From contig NC_037642.1 of assembly GCF_003254395.2 (NCBI RefSeq), positions 8,817,736 to 8,881,735 on the forward strand: DNA of 64,000 nt, written 5' to 3'. This document shows, piece after piece, positions 1 through 14,300 of this stretch; the stretch's first letter is position 1, and every line of letters starts with the position of its first letter. The translations under genes and the position numbers were made by a program. The notes below the pieces were generated by a model, which saw nothing but the letters and a program-made list of their open reading frames with translations, was not told the origin of the DNA and ran no database searches. The DNA comes from Apis mellifera. Its lineage: Eukaryota; Arthropoda; Insecta; Hymenoptera; Apidae.

Positions 1-1960
1 GCGTTCAAATTTAGTAATTTCACGCACGGCTACGATTCCATCCCTTGGCGCTCGTCTTTGACGAGATTACACGTAGAATCTTCCCTTTAGAAACGTATTT
101 ACTCGCATCGAGATTCGGATCCTTATCGGAACTTTGGGTATATATAAGCTGCAACAAAAATTCCGTCAAAATTTTATCACTTGACACAGTGGCAGACTTT
201 ATAAATTCTTTCGAGATGCGGGTTTTCCCCTGCATAACCTGCTCGTAAAACGTTTTATATTTTTTCCGAGCACGAGCTGTTGCGTATCTCGATAAAGTTT
301 CTCCACCATTCGTGATAATACGATCAGCGGGACGGGGTTGGGTTGCCGTAAAACACACGTCCGACCGCTTGTATAAACCGAAATATACTTTTATTACAAA
401 TACCGTGCAACTTGCAAACGTACGTTCCGCGGCGGAGATCCACGAGAATGCGAACGAGATGCATATTTCTTAAAAATAATACAACGAAACGTTAGAAATT
501 AAATTATTTCCATTGATGATTCCGTTGTCGAGGAAACTGAAACTTATCTAAATCTAGAAAACAAAGCGCGTAAGTCGGGCGAAATCGGTCGATGCCTCTT
601 CCTATACAATAATTCGTGTCACATCGCGGTTTATTCAGCGGTGCATTGCACTCGTGTGACGCATCGCTCGTCATTGAAGCCATTATCTTACGAAGCGTTC
701 GAGCACGAGGCGGAGGAGGAGGAGGAGGAGGAGAGCCCTTAATAAAGTTCCCTTCGTAACCACTTCCTGTCCGGATCCGAGTCTGTCGCTTACTTTACGA
801 ACCGGCAATACACCGAGCCAACCAGCGTTTACCCTTCTCGCTTATACGCTTCGTTTATATTAATTCCACGGGGCCGAGAAGCTTTACTGGCAGTAAACTC
901 GGCCGGCCAGAAACCTCGCTCAAACGCCCGCCACCCAACGTGTCTCGTTTAATCCAGTCATCGAGACGGTTTATGCAGAGTCACGCAATCTTACGAGACT
1001 TTTCTCGCGAGACTAATTTGAGTACAAATTACCTCGGCGTCGCTTTGAACGGTGAAATTTAAAGGTGGAAACGGTGGTCGGTTGTCCCGATTCCGGGGGG
1101 GGATATTGTAATATCACATGTCAAAGACATTATTAAACTTGTCGTCCGGATTATGAAAAATGTGTTGTGCAATATGTAGAATATTAATGCCGAATGCGGC
1201 CGGATACTTTACATCTCAATAATATCGGAACAACATTCGTGAAACATTTTTTTTTATATGAAAAACGTGGACGGAATGTATATTAAAAATTTTATTATGA
1301 TCAAAATCTACTCGGGGAAGTTAATTTTTGAATAGTGCAGTTTAACGTAGCAGAGATTATGAAATCTTCCAAGAATTGAGATCCAAGAACAAAAATAATA
1401 AATAAAAAATTCTTCTTCTATTTTTCTTTACAGGATGATATCTCGGGGACGAGAAATAAATCAAAAATGTTTCAAAGGATAAGATTTCTTTAATAATTCC
1501 AATAATTCATCGGAAGGATTAATTATCCTTTTTCCCGATTTAAACGAAGTAAAGTAAACGATTAAAATTTATCCTTTCTTTTTTTTTTATCGGACAATAT
1601 CTCAAGAATGGGAAGTCGTATCGGGATAAGCGAAAGAGATAAAGTTTTAAAGTTTTCACAAGATTCCATAGTTTTAACGATCATTCCTCCATTAACCAAG
1701 AATTGCTATCTTCGGAATTATAACGATTTTAATTTTTCCTAATTTTTAAACATTAAATTTTACACAACACGAATATCCACTGATTCCTTGAATCTGGAAA
1801 AGAAAATACTTTTGTTACTTAAAAATTTCAATTCTCTTTAATCTCCTTTCGTTCGAAGAAATTATTTATCCAAATTTTTAAATCGCGTAAAAATCTACTT
1901 CCACGAGAGATATTTAGATCAATTCCACGCTAAGAAGGATCCAATACAATTGCATCGCAG
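1..1960. other. Upstream intronic sequence of the LRR gene; no gene seen
   Basis: The first exon seen at 1961 begins inside a codon, so this stretch is probably intron of the same plus-strand gene. The open frames here (for example minus strand 20-358) start at GTG-type codons and resemble no protein I know. It holds a (GGA)n tract near 711-733 and a run of eight G at about 1096. From about 1130 to 1950 it is AT-rich, as expected of intron. Confidence 0.5.
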
Positions 1961-2309
1961 GTTCGGGTTCCGGATCCGGGAGCAGCGGATGCGCGTCCAG
2001 TACCCTTGGCACGCTACCCTTAAATCGGTGTTACTCGTCCCTGCCGAGGGGTGCGTTGGCGGCGTACGGCAGCTTAACGAGGCCAGCCACCCTTCCGCGG
2101 CTTCCCCTCGGGCTTGGCCTTGGTCCCGCGCCCGCCACCGGGAACGGACCGCTGCCGCAGAACGACAGGGACAGAGACAGCAACGGAAGCAGCAAGAGGA
2201 ACAGCGACAGCGTGCTTTGTCATCGGTTGCCGCTTCTGCACCCGCTACCCACTTGCGACGTCAGCAGCCATCAAGGAACTGGCTTCCACGAGATCTTCAA
2301 CGCCATCAG
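1961..2309 (+). CDS. LRR gene, first visible coding exon (Ser/Gly-rich region)
   Basis: The acceptor is TGCATCGCAG before 1961 and the donor is AG|GTGAGA after 2309. The exon begins with the last two bases of a codon and ends in phase 2, and the split codon AG|G (Arg) is completed by the next exon. It encodes a Gly-Ser run (GSGSGSGSSG), a Pro/Leu-rich stretch and an Asn/Arg/Ser-rich stretch (NDRDRDSNGSSKRNSDS), then HEIFNAIR leading into the first LRR. It reads as a linker ahead of the LRR domain. The neighbouring frames are also open here because of high GC; the chosen frame is the only one that joins in phase to the LRR exon. Confidence 0.72.
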
Positions 2310-5300
2310 GTGAGAATTACGTATCCGATCTGTGACGAGATGGATCACGAGCTCGCTTGATTTTGTAATTCACTAATGCTGTAGGTTTTAGAATTATTAT
2401 ATAATTTAATATTACGTGATAATATTTTAATTGTATATTTTATTTTATGAAATGGTTTTTAAATCGTTGAGTGGATTGTATATTCTTTTAAAAAAGAAGA
2501 GATGGGAATATTGGAAAAGTGATTAAGATAAAGATTTTTTTTGGGGTTAATGATACTTTTAAGCAAAAGGGAAATAAATATTACAGTTTTCATTTAGCCG
2601 AAAATTGGAAATAGTTGGTCGAGTCCCAATCATCGGACAAGTTCGTAGGCCGTGATAGAAACCGCTGCAACGAGTTCTCTTGAAAGAAAGTTTTCGAGAT
2701 TGATTCTCGAACATCCGGTAAATGAGTTATGGAAATTAAAGAGACGGTGGAGAGTGGCCATTCAAGAAATTATAAGAACTTCTTGGAAAGTTTCCGTGAA
2801 GGGGGCGCGCTACCTTTCAGGATGAACGATTGTTAGACGTAAAATTTGAAGTACGTCGAAAAATAGATTTCGTCAACATCGTTCTTGCAAAACGGAGAAA
2901 AAGATCTTTTCTTTTTTTTTTTTTTACTAAAAATTTCCTAAAAATTCTCAGAATTGGGAACAATAGACATAATAATCGATCGGACAAAGGACTGTCTCGT
3001 ACTCCTCTCGTGCTCGCTGTTGGTTGGTTGGAACTTTATGGAGTTTTATCGAGACCATGGAATTTGAAAATAAAATTCTGTCACCTGCCCACGGCATTGG
3101 TCGTGTCGGGCGTTAATTTCAAGTCTCACCTGCACCGTCAGCTGGATATCGTCCATTGTTCACGCACATGCGACCACGCAAAAATCCCTTTCAGCCTTTG
3201 CATTTCCATTACATGGCCCGCAATGGAATTCTTTCATCTACGTTTCGCATCATAATTCGGAACGGGCCAGCTGCGAGAGGAAATTTCATGGGAATTCCCG
3301 CGGTGTTACCGCGTCGAATAATCTCGCGGTCGCCAGTTTTCCTTGCGCAACGTTATAAACCGGATACCAAAGATTTTTCGAATATCGAGCGTGCCCGCGG
3401 CAAACTGCGCCGTGTCACAGACGACGAGAGAAATTTTTTAAAAACCCGCGTATTTTTTAATCTCCCTCAGTTTAATCTCGTCGTAACGATATAATTTTCG
3501 GTATTACACGGTTATTATTTTTTTTATCTCTCTGATTACGACCGGTATCAAATACGATTTAAACAACAATTCGCCAACACACGATAAAATCCAGAGAATC
3601 TATCTTGATTCGTTGAATTTTTCTACTGTAATGGATTAATATTTTCTCCGCGTCGTATGAAGAAAGAAAAAAAGAAAAAAAATATGAAAAATCGATTTTC
3701 GAATAAATATATAATTTCATTAATAAATTCAATATTATAGAAGCAGTTTTCTAAACGATAGATATTCTTCTCTATAAAAAAAGGGTTCCTGTCAAACAAG
3801 AACAACAATTGAACGCTTAGAGTTCGGATTTCGCGCGTTTCATCGAGATTTGAACACGGGATCGTAAAAAAAGAGGAAGTAGGAAGCAAATGTCGGTTGT
3901 AAAAAGAAAAGGGATGACAGGCGCGTTCGTGTTTTTCCATTATTGGCCTGGACCATTTGTTCCGTGGCTTGGTTGATGAAAAGGCAGCAGCCAGAAAAGA
4001 AAGCACACTCCTCCTCACCCTTTATGAATCCGTTTACGAGCGCGCGAGCCTCGCCGCGATACGCGCCGCGTCGGAACACGCGGCGAAACGGAAGTCGACC
4101 GGGTGTGCCCTTAGGCTCATTGTTTCTCCATTTACGAACAAACTATCACGCGTCAACCCTGAAACGCGAGAAATAATTTACACCCCTGCTTGCTTCCTTT
4201 GTTCTTTCCCTTTGTCTCAGCGTGGCTTTTTTCTTTTTTTTTTTTAAGATTATAACAGCGTGGAATTTTGTTTTGTTTGTCTCCATCCTCCCTTTATCCG
4301 AGGTCTTTGTTCGTAATTTTTTTCTAAAAATTGTTCAAACGTAATTAACGCCAATTCGTCGATATTATTATTAGAATCGTAAGAATTTTGAGTCGGCGAG
4401 GAAAGATTCCATCGTTTTTAATCTCTCTCGTTAAAAAATTGTTGAATTTTCAACAAATTTTTCGTCAAAGACGAAAATTGATAAGTATTTTTCAATTATT
4501 ATTATCATTTTTTTTCTTCTTTCAAAATTATTCGAATATAAATTTCACGCCAATAATATTGTAACGCCATAGTAGTATTTATCGGCGTTAATGCACGGTT
4601 CGATGATTCCCAATCGTGTATAAAGGTGGGCGATGGAATTTAACGAAAATGTATATATTTTTGAAAAGGCAAACGAGTCGCTGGTGCTGCAGAAGCACGG
4701 GGAAATAATCTCGGGAAATATTTTTCTCGGCGAGGTCCAATTTACTCTCGCGTCTGACGGTCCGCTCTGTGTTTTTAATTAAAAATATCGTCAACCCATT
4801 CATACGCGCGTCTAGCAAACGTCCTTTCGCGTGTGCCTCCCGCATTTCCGATTCGCTATAACTCGAGCGTGGCGTAAGCTCAAAGAGTTACTCGAAGAAT
4901 ACTGCACAAGTGAGACGACCGATACCGTGACGAAAAAAAAAAAAGAAAATAACACAAACTTAAATAACTTAAAAGATGAAATAATAATTCTTCTTTCTTT
5001 TAGAATTTTAAAAAGAAAGAAAATCACTCTTGTTCCAACTTTTCGAAATGTTCGAGCGCGTATATATTCGTTACGAAGCCCGATCGAAATTTAAATTCGT
5101 AACGAAGTTGGATTCGTTTCCATGGATTCGATGGAGGAAGAGGAGACGGAAATGTATCGCACGAAACGCGGCACGGTTAACGTCGTTAACGGCAACGCTC
5201 GTATTGGATGTACGCGAGCCCGGGGAACTTCGGACAATCTTCTTTGAACAGAGTCGAAAGGAAACTGCGAGAGGACAGCAAGTTTCCGAGTTGGCGTGCA

Positions 5301-8300
5301 ATTAACTTGTTTACGAGTTACAATGGGGCTACGTGTGTCCATCGATTCCTGCTCCCTTCTCCCTTCCTTACCCCAGAACGGAATCATCTCCCCCGCCGAG
5401 GAATTCTCTTCTCTTCTCTCCTCTCGTCTTACAAGCTGCCTCCGGTTTTCATTCCGGATTATTCGTAGCTTCGTTTGGATAAGATTACCCCGTAATTTGA
5501 ATAAATTTCATTTGCCAAGCGTTCCAATTTCGACCCAGAGTCGTTTAAAAATCCTCCCCGTTCCATTGTCCCCTCGGATAAAATCCGAGTGTTTTCGCGT
5601 ATCGAACGCACTGCGGTGCTCGAAAAAAAGGGGGGATCAATCGGCGCGAGAAGGAAGAATAAAAGGGAAAAAAAATGATCCATCGGATCCATTCGTTTTC
5701 ACCAAGCACGAGGCTTTCCACGGTTAAGAATTATACACGATTGAAACGAGGAGGAGAGAACCGATACGCGCGCTTTGATTTAAAGTATCACTTTTATTGG
5801 CCGAATAGCTTATCCCGGCCGGTGAACGGTCTGAATAAAATGTTTATTCTCGGAGAGGGATTCAAAGCACGGCCGGCACGTACCGTTTCGCGAGCTATAT
5901 TTTTTTCCCTCCCCCGCGAGATAGATACGTCCAACCCACTCGGATTTACTTCTCGGGCGCCATTAAAGGCGCGCCATTAGCTGCAACCCCCGTCGCTGCC
6001 ATATTGTACCGCGTTAATAGCCCGAGTAAATATCCTCCGAGGAGTGGATACCGTTAAATAGACCCGCAATTCTGATCTTACGATCGTGCGATCCAACTTC
6101 TTCAATCGTATCTATTAAAATAAGGTTTCCTTGTTCCTTATAGATGAAAATTTGAACGACGAAGAAAGAGACTCGTGTCTTACGCTTCGTACAACAGCAC
6201 TCGAGATTTGGCAAAAATTTGTGATTTTTTTGTTTATCCTTTTGTTTAAATTCGAAGTATTGATTTCTATTAGCTGCGATTTCCAATATTTGCAATCACA
6301 CTACGTCCTTTCCAATCATTGCGATTTTCGATACTCCACCACCACCGATATTCTTGATCCAATATTCTACTTTTAATATCTCCGATTCCCGATTACTTGC
6401 TATTTTCAATATTTGTGATTTCCAATATTCTATTTTTTAATACAATTCGTTATTTCGAGTACTCCAAGTCTAAAATCGGACGGAGAGAATTTTTTGTAGA
6501 ACGATCCACTTGGATTTATCGATTCTGCTTCGTTTCAACGACTCAATTTTATCGATATTATACATTTACAATATGATGAAACGTATCGGTTAATTAAGCA
6601 AATATCGCGTAAAGGATTGCAAACACGTGTTAATGGGTGATCTGATTTATCGAGGGACTGTTCAATTTACAAGCGACCCGCCGAATAATCAACTCCCTGG
6701 AAATCGATCTCGTTAAACAGAGACGAGGCCGCCGTTATTTCACCATCCGTGCCCGTAATTACGTTTACCTCAGATCTCCATTTTTGTAACAATCTTAATT
6801 TCCTCGTTCGCTTCTTCTTTTTTTTTTCTTTCTTTCTTTTCTCTCTCTCTCTCTTTCTCTTTCTCTCTTCCGCCCCTTCATCTGTCGGGAACGAGATTTA
6901 ATTAAAAGTCTATCTGCGTTCAATTAATAAAGATACTGGCTATCCTCGCCACCTTACAACCGGTATAATCATCGATCTTGCGTAATTACTGGACTTGTCA
7001 GTTGCTTTGATTAAATCCTTCCGTCTCTTTGCTCTCCGGTCTACTCCCTTCTCCACCTCTCTTCAACCAGATAAATCTGCTCAACTTTCGTTCGAGTTAT
7101 GCTAAATTATTATTTCTTTCTTTTTCTTTCTTTCTTTCTTTTTTTTTTTTTAACGATTTTTCGATTATATCGTCGTTACTCGTGGAATATTGCAGGTTAA
7201 ATGAAATCGCGAATTAAAGATCGAATTCAGTTATAACGATAGAACGCGTAACGAAAACTCTTGTCAATCCCTCTCGTATTATTATTGCCCCACTTTTCCT
7301 ATGCTAATTTTCTATTTCTTCTCTGTTATCGAGGAGAGTTCAAGATTCTTCCAATTACCGATACCATTATTAATACTCGAGTGGATCCTCGTTAGGACTT
7401 GAATACAATTGTGTCACTGAATACGGTGAAGAGCCTCTTTTCTTTCACTCACGCCCCTTTTCAACACAATTTCTCGTCGTAATCCAGATTCACCCCGTTG
7501 CGTTTCTTTACTTTTTTTTTTTTTTATTTAATCTTTCTCGATAAAATTCTTCTCTCGAATATCAATTCTGTCTTCATCAAATTATACACGTCAATAATAC
7601 GAGAACGATTCGCCCCAGGGAGCCGAACTGCAAGCTGAGGTCCCTGAACGTGTCCAAGTGTTTACTGGGCGGATTGGACGCGGGCTGCTTGGGGGAGACC
7701 ATCAGAAGGGCGCGCAATTTGGACGCTCTGAGGGCAGCCGGTGCATCCAGGCCGGCGGATGTGATGCCATTAGTACTGGCACTGACAGAGGCGCCGTGTC
7801 TTCAACTTCTGGATCTAGCGAGCCCAAGACTGGCCCTCGACGACCACCCTTCCAGATTACTGTGCCACGCTCTCGCCAGAAATACCACCCTTAAGCTGCT
7901 CAGCCTGGAAGGATGGACCTTTAGAATAGAGGTGAGTGGTTAATTCGATTTTTATTATTTGCCGTTCAATTGATTGTAATGATTATAATCATCATCATGA
8001 ATGATCAGCGATATACATTTTGCAAAAAGGAGGGGACGATGTACAAAAATTGCCAAGAATCATTGACAAATTTCTTTATACTTTTTACTTTCTGGATCTT
8101 TATATGAGTTCAAGAAAAAAAAAATTCTAATTTATTCTCCAGGGAAAAGAAATAAATTCGCAAATTGGTCTCTTTATTTTTATCAGTATCAAGTCTACTT
8201 ATAGATAAGAGTAAAAATTTGGACTAATAAATTTTTATTTTTATTCAATGCTTATTTAACTTTGATGATCAGACGAGTGAATCCTATGTGACGAAGGATA

Positions 8301-11300
8301 TTGATATCACGTAACAATTTTTACAGTGATAATTTTATTAATCTAAAAACAGAAGGAACTGATTCGCATTTCTCGAGCAATGAACGCTATGCAAAGTCGT
8401 AAAAGTCCAAGAGAGAAAAAAATAAAGGGTTGGGCGTCGAGCAAGAATCAGCTTGCAGCTTCCCCGTTTCCCGGTGGCTTGCAATTCCGAAAGTGCTCCC
8501 TGGTAATATTCCTCTCAGCAGCTGAAAGCTACGCGACACAAAGTTGCATAACAATTCCCACGAAACAGAAAGAGAGAGAGAGAACAGAATCCAAACTAGT
8601 TGTCTCGATAACAATGTCTGAAAAGTTGGTATAAGCTGGAAGCTGGTGCGCTTATATTGGCGAAACCTTCTTCAATTTGAAATACCAGCCACGAGCACGC
8701 CGCCAAACATTCTTTTATTCCGCCGATCACCGATTTGATAACGAAGAAACGTCGAAAAATCGCTTACCATTTTAAACTGGAAGGTAGGAAATTCGATTTC
8801 ACGCGTCGATCAAACTTTATATCGGGAACGAACGGGTTTCCCGTAAACGAGAACCGATTTTCCAAGTAAATCGAATCGGTATAATTTCAACGGTTTATCC
8901 CCTTTCGTTCGTGAAATGTGAAAATCTGTTAATAAAAAGGTGTAGGCGACCGAAGGTGAATTCGAGATCGTGAAATTTTCACCTTGATGAGAATATTCGC
9001 TCCGCGAATATTGAAGTCTTGGGAATACGAACTCGCGAGAGTTCCTCCTCTGAATACAAAATTTTTAACATTTTCCTTTTTATCGCCACGAGTGTTATCG
9101 AGTCAAATTTCACGGGAGAGATTCTATTTTCTCAAAAAAAAAAAAAACTCGGTCCTTCTTTATTTTTCTTCTTCTTCATTTTATTTTCCTTTCGAAGAAA
9201 CAAATTAAAAATAATCAAATGATCGATACAACGTTAAACGAGTATTCGTATACATGCTTCTTCGGTTACATTTTCGAGGTTTCAGAACAGAGGTTTACGA
9301 ACACGGTCCGGGACCCGTAAAAAGAAACCGACGAAAGAAATCCAAAAGGAGTAAGTTGGTGGCTCGTAAAAAGAATCAATCGAAAAACCTGCGGTTTCCT
9401 CCGCAGCCGTGGGATCGAAGTCACCGGCATTTGCGCCAGTGAATCTCCCCCTCTCCTTTTGGAATTTTTAACAACACCGCAAGATAAATCGGGGAGGGCT
9501 TCTGGAAATTCCATCGAGTTTTCTGCCTCGTTCCGTCCTCGTGCACCTGCCCTTCACAAAGGGATCGAAAGCGGAAACGGTGCACGAGAAGCATCGCGTG
9601 TTCCGCAAACAGGAAATTCACCCCATTTTCACGCCCGAATTTTCGTCGAAATCCAGACCACCGTCGAACGAAACGATTTCCCTCGCAAACTAGCGGAAAC
9701 GCGGGCGAAATTGAACGTTCCACGAACGATTACACGGGCCGGCTCTCCCTAAACGCGCCGCCTAATCAGATTTATGACGCCGAGATTTCGAAACGAGCGG
9801 CTACCGGGGCGACAGGTGTCCCTGATGCGCATTATTTTCACACCGCGCTTTGATTAACGTCACGGCCCACTGGGGACGCGACGCAATTCTACCTCGATTA
9901 CTGCAATTTCATTGCCCATTGCCCCGTTCTTCTCCGCCTCTGGATCGTTCGACAACGAGTGCAACATCGATGAAACACCTCTGAAAGGTTTGACTAACGA
10001 GGGCTGCTTCAGAACTGTGATTTTGATCCTATTTTCATGAAATTTGGCACATCGATGGCATATATATAAGTAATTGTAGCTGAAATTTTAATCGTAAATG
10101 ATCGGTCGATTATAAATAAAATATGTGTAAAATTTGGGAAAATTGTATAGATAAATATTAATGTTATTATATACAAATTAACTTTATAACTCTAATTAGT
10201 AGTAATGTAACATTAATTATAATTTTTATAAATTGTATGTATAAATCGATATGCGAAATTTGTATTAAAAAGGCATATTTCTGAAACAGTCCTCGTTTCC
10301 AGTGAAAGACAACAAGCATCTTCAATATATATAGCAATTATTCCTTTCACGATGTTTCCACGAAAAACGGACATCGATCGTTTGTTTAAAACGGAGCCAA
10401 TGACAAAGGTAATTAAAGTCGATCGTCAATTAGAAAACTAACCTCTCTGCTCGTTCCGCTTCCTAGTTCACGAAACACTTGATGCACGTAGTCGCACCTA
10501 ATCAGTGGTATCGGTCGCGTGTATATATCTTTCGAGCACACGATATAAATATATATCTTCCTAGCCTCTTCCATTGAACCTCTTAACCTTCTTCCCTTTC
10601 TCTATCTCTCCGTAAGCCATTGTTGGCGACGAGCCATTGTCTCTCCAGTGAAGTACGAGTCGTGGCCACGAATGGGAGGAAAGGCGGTCGAAAAGCGACA
10701 AAGGAGAAAGAGAACACGACCGCGGTATAATCCCACCAGGTGCACACTTGGATTAAGCTAAAAGTGGGTAATTAATTATCCGTGACGCCGACCAACACCG
10801 TGCCAACACCGTGGAAAACCGTGGGGGAGATAAAGAACGAGAGTGACTTTGAGATTTTGTTGTGCGGGACCGGTCGGTAATTACTGGAGGAGTCAATGCA
10901 GAAACTTCGGTCTCGAAACTGCTTTATCGACGCGGAGAATCATCACCACGCATTATTATCAACGTTTTATCCTATACGGGAATATAGGAACGTTACGTCG
11001 TCGAATTTGCAACGGATCCTGTTTACCTTTGCTTCGACCCCCCAACTTTGTTAATTAATGCGAACGTATACAGGAACGTGGAAATAGCTTACAAGCTCAT
11101 CGTAGATAGTTGTGGGCGCGCCATGTTTTCCTAATTAGCGAGCAGTTACCGTATCAAGCCACTTCGGTCGTCAGTAACGTCTTCATGAATAATACAGGAT
11201 GACCTATTTTATCGCATTTCCCTCAAACATGATCTCGTTGTTTCTGCCGAGAGAGAGAGAGAGAGAGAGATGTTTAAGTAGAAACCCGGTTTGAACGTGA

Positions 11301-14300
11301 TACACCCACTTTCACGTTAGTTTTAAAAATAATAAAAACATTGATCTCTGACAAACATTATACGCGTTTATACGCGTTTCATTTTTAATGCAAAACGTAT
11401 ATATTTCATCACCGTAATAGAGGATAATATTTGCTTTTCGAAAAGCCAAACTGTTAACGGTCTGATCAAACTTAAATCGAACTCGAATCCATTAATTTTC
11501 ACAATATTAACTTTTCCACTTTAATTGGATTCTTAACAACGTTTTGGTTTTGGTTGAAAATAAAGTTAGCGCGTTGGCCTCTAGATATCTGGAACGAGGA
11601 AAAAGAATTAATATACCGTAAAAAATTCCGTTTGTAGAAATTATTCGATCGGCGTCTACCAAGCCTCGCTCCTTTTCTACTGACTGAACATTAAAGCTTG
11701 TTTCCACTGCCGATTCGCGAACCGACGAGTTCTTTTGTTCCCTTTCTCCACCGCCTTCTCGTATAAAACGCCATTCCACTTGTCGCAAACGTACCAGAAG
11801 TCGGGGTAATAAAACCAGAGGAACGAAGAGAAAGAAAACAACCGTCTCGTATCCTCTTTCTCGCCGGGAAGGAGAATCGAAGCGGGCAAATGAGAAGAAG
11901 AAAAATAGGATATTCGAAATGCCGTGTGATCGGTCGTAAAATAATACCGCCGGAAGTACGTGTCACGGCATGGTACTCGTGAAATAAGTAAATTTCGAAA
12001 GAGAAGGAAAAAATTATTTCCCTAACTTGTCCTTATTTTCCGTTTTTCCTTTTCGAGAGAAATTTTTTTCACTCGCGGTAGCGATTTGAATTTTATTCTT
12101 TATTATCGTTTCACCGTGATGAAATTGTGTTGTATCTAACATAAAATAGAAAAGAACGGCACGAATAGAAAGAAAACGAAATGGAAGTAAATGAAAATTT
12201 CTCCCATAAGACGGATCACAGTTCATCCGTCCTCATCAAAAACACGTCCAACGCGTCGTTCCCCGAGAGATTTATGTTCTCACTGGGTGCTTCGTTATTC
12301 AGAATGTGTCTCGAGGACGATGCAGTCAATTTATTCGAATCCATCTCTTGTCGAAAGGATCGCTAATGGCTGCGTGGGACGGACGAAACGAATTGGTACG
12401 GAATCGGACAATTCTTCGGTAAAATAGTAAGAAATCAACTAATTAGTCTCTTGGAGAAATTTTTCTCTCTCTCAGAACAATTTACGGGAAATCAACGAAA
12501 TAGCACGTTTGATTTATTCAAAGGAAAGATTTCGATAAAATAAGGCTAATGATATTCACACAATCTCTTTATGCTCTGAATTTCGCTATTCGCGAATTAT
12601 ATAATAAATTACGTCATTAAAAACAGAGAGAATTCTATAAATGTTTTTTGCGATTGATTATATATGCATATTTGCAAATGGATTCTCTATTTATTAAAAA
12701 TTCCACCGCTCGCTCGTTCGCTCGCTCGCGTATGATTCAATTTACTTAAATCTGCAAGAGTTGGCAACCCTCTAGGCGTCGCTGCATCACCGATAGCAGC
12801 TACATTGTTCCGTAACCAATTTCCCCGGGAAATAGAATACAGGAGAAATGGCGCATTAAGTGGACGAATCGATCATCGCCCACCGAGCGGAACGAGCCGG
12901 CCATTACATGGAAACACTTCTTCGTCCACTTCCCTGTTCATTATCCGCGCGTGATACAAACGAGGCTGGATAATTTGCAAACTATCTGAATAATTCGATG
13001 AATTAATTAAAAAAACTTTATAATCGAATCATAACTACTGCGGATTACGGATGTTTATGCAAATTCTTATTAAAAAGAATCAGAGAGAGAGAGAGAGAGA
13101 GACGAAAATTAACGACAGAGGCTTGTTTTATCTCGGAAATTTTTCATAAATATCCGTAGTTCAATAATTATTGGATCGTAATTATTTCGGAATTTTATTT
13201 TTCATTCATTCCATGTCATCCGTTCCGTGGAATAATCGCCGATACGAGATATAAATTCTCGAGAGCAAAGAGTGGAAGCCGAAATATGGGATTCTCGGCA
13301 GCCATAAAACACCGATGGCTAGATGGTCCCGAGGTTTTCCAACCCGCTCAACATCGCCGGTAATATTGCTCGCGATAAATTACACGGCATCCCCGATGTT
13401 CCACCGACCTCGAACATCCTTTTCCACGATCCTGACCATCGTCTAACGGGCCTCGTTGAGAAATTTCCATGGAAATATCGTCCCTCCTCCTTCCATTATG
13501 CAATTGCTATTAAACGTTTATTCAAAACAACCTGGTGATTTCCTCGATAACAAGGAAATTGTCTCTGGAGAATCAATCGTCGCGACAATACCACCCTTTC
13601 CCTTCTTCTTTTTCTTCTTCTCTTCTTAACCCGCGCTATTATCGAGTACAGCAGCTCGATTGAACCGCGACCAAGAGGAAAACGCGAGAGGAAAATTAAA
13701 AGTTCGCGAAACTCGAGTTCATCTTGGCGAAAAAAGGAGTTTACATAATTCAATGTCGTGATTCTACGTTTTATAAAAGCGTGAATACAGGTAAAAAGAA
13801 ATGCAGTTTAAAAGTAAATTTGCTCTCTCTTGAATGAAGAACTGTATCACTCTCGCAACGCAACATTCATTCGCGGAAAAATAACTCCGAAAACTAGATT
13901 TGGCTACATTTTAGAATAAAAAATAATTCTTCTCATTTTATTCTTAATACTCTTTCACCCTCAATAATTGTTTCCTCCCTGGAAAGATCCCGAAGAAGCG
14001 AACTAGAAGTAGAATTCCAAGTAGAATAATCCATAAATTGTGCGATACCTACCGATGACACGACGACATCACGCGTGGAAAACAATGAAGCGGGGACGAG
14101 CCCCGGCCAGATTTAATTTAACGCACGAGAATGATTATAAACAATGCAGCTCGTTCGAGTTCCACTCTCTCGAGCTATCCACCTCTCCCTCCCTTCCTCC
14201 ATTCACCCTCCTCCCTCCCCCTCTTCCCTCCACTCCACTTCTGCCCCGACTGTGCGACATTATTGTTCGGCCTGTCACGATCCGGGATGATTTCCATTTA

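Noticed and set aside
20..358. 112-codon minus-strand frame at the window edge
   Set aside because: It starts at GTG, resembles no known protein and lies in probable intron.
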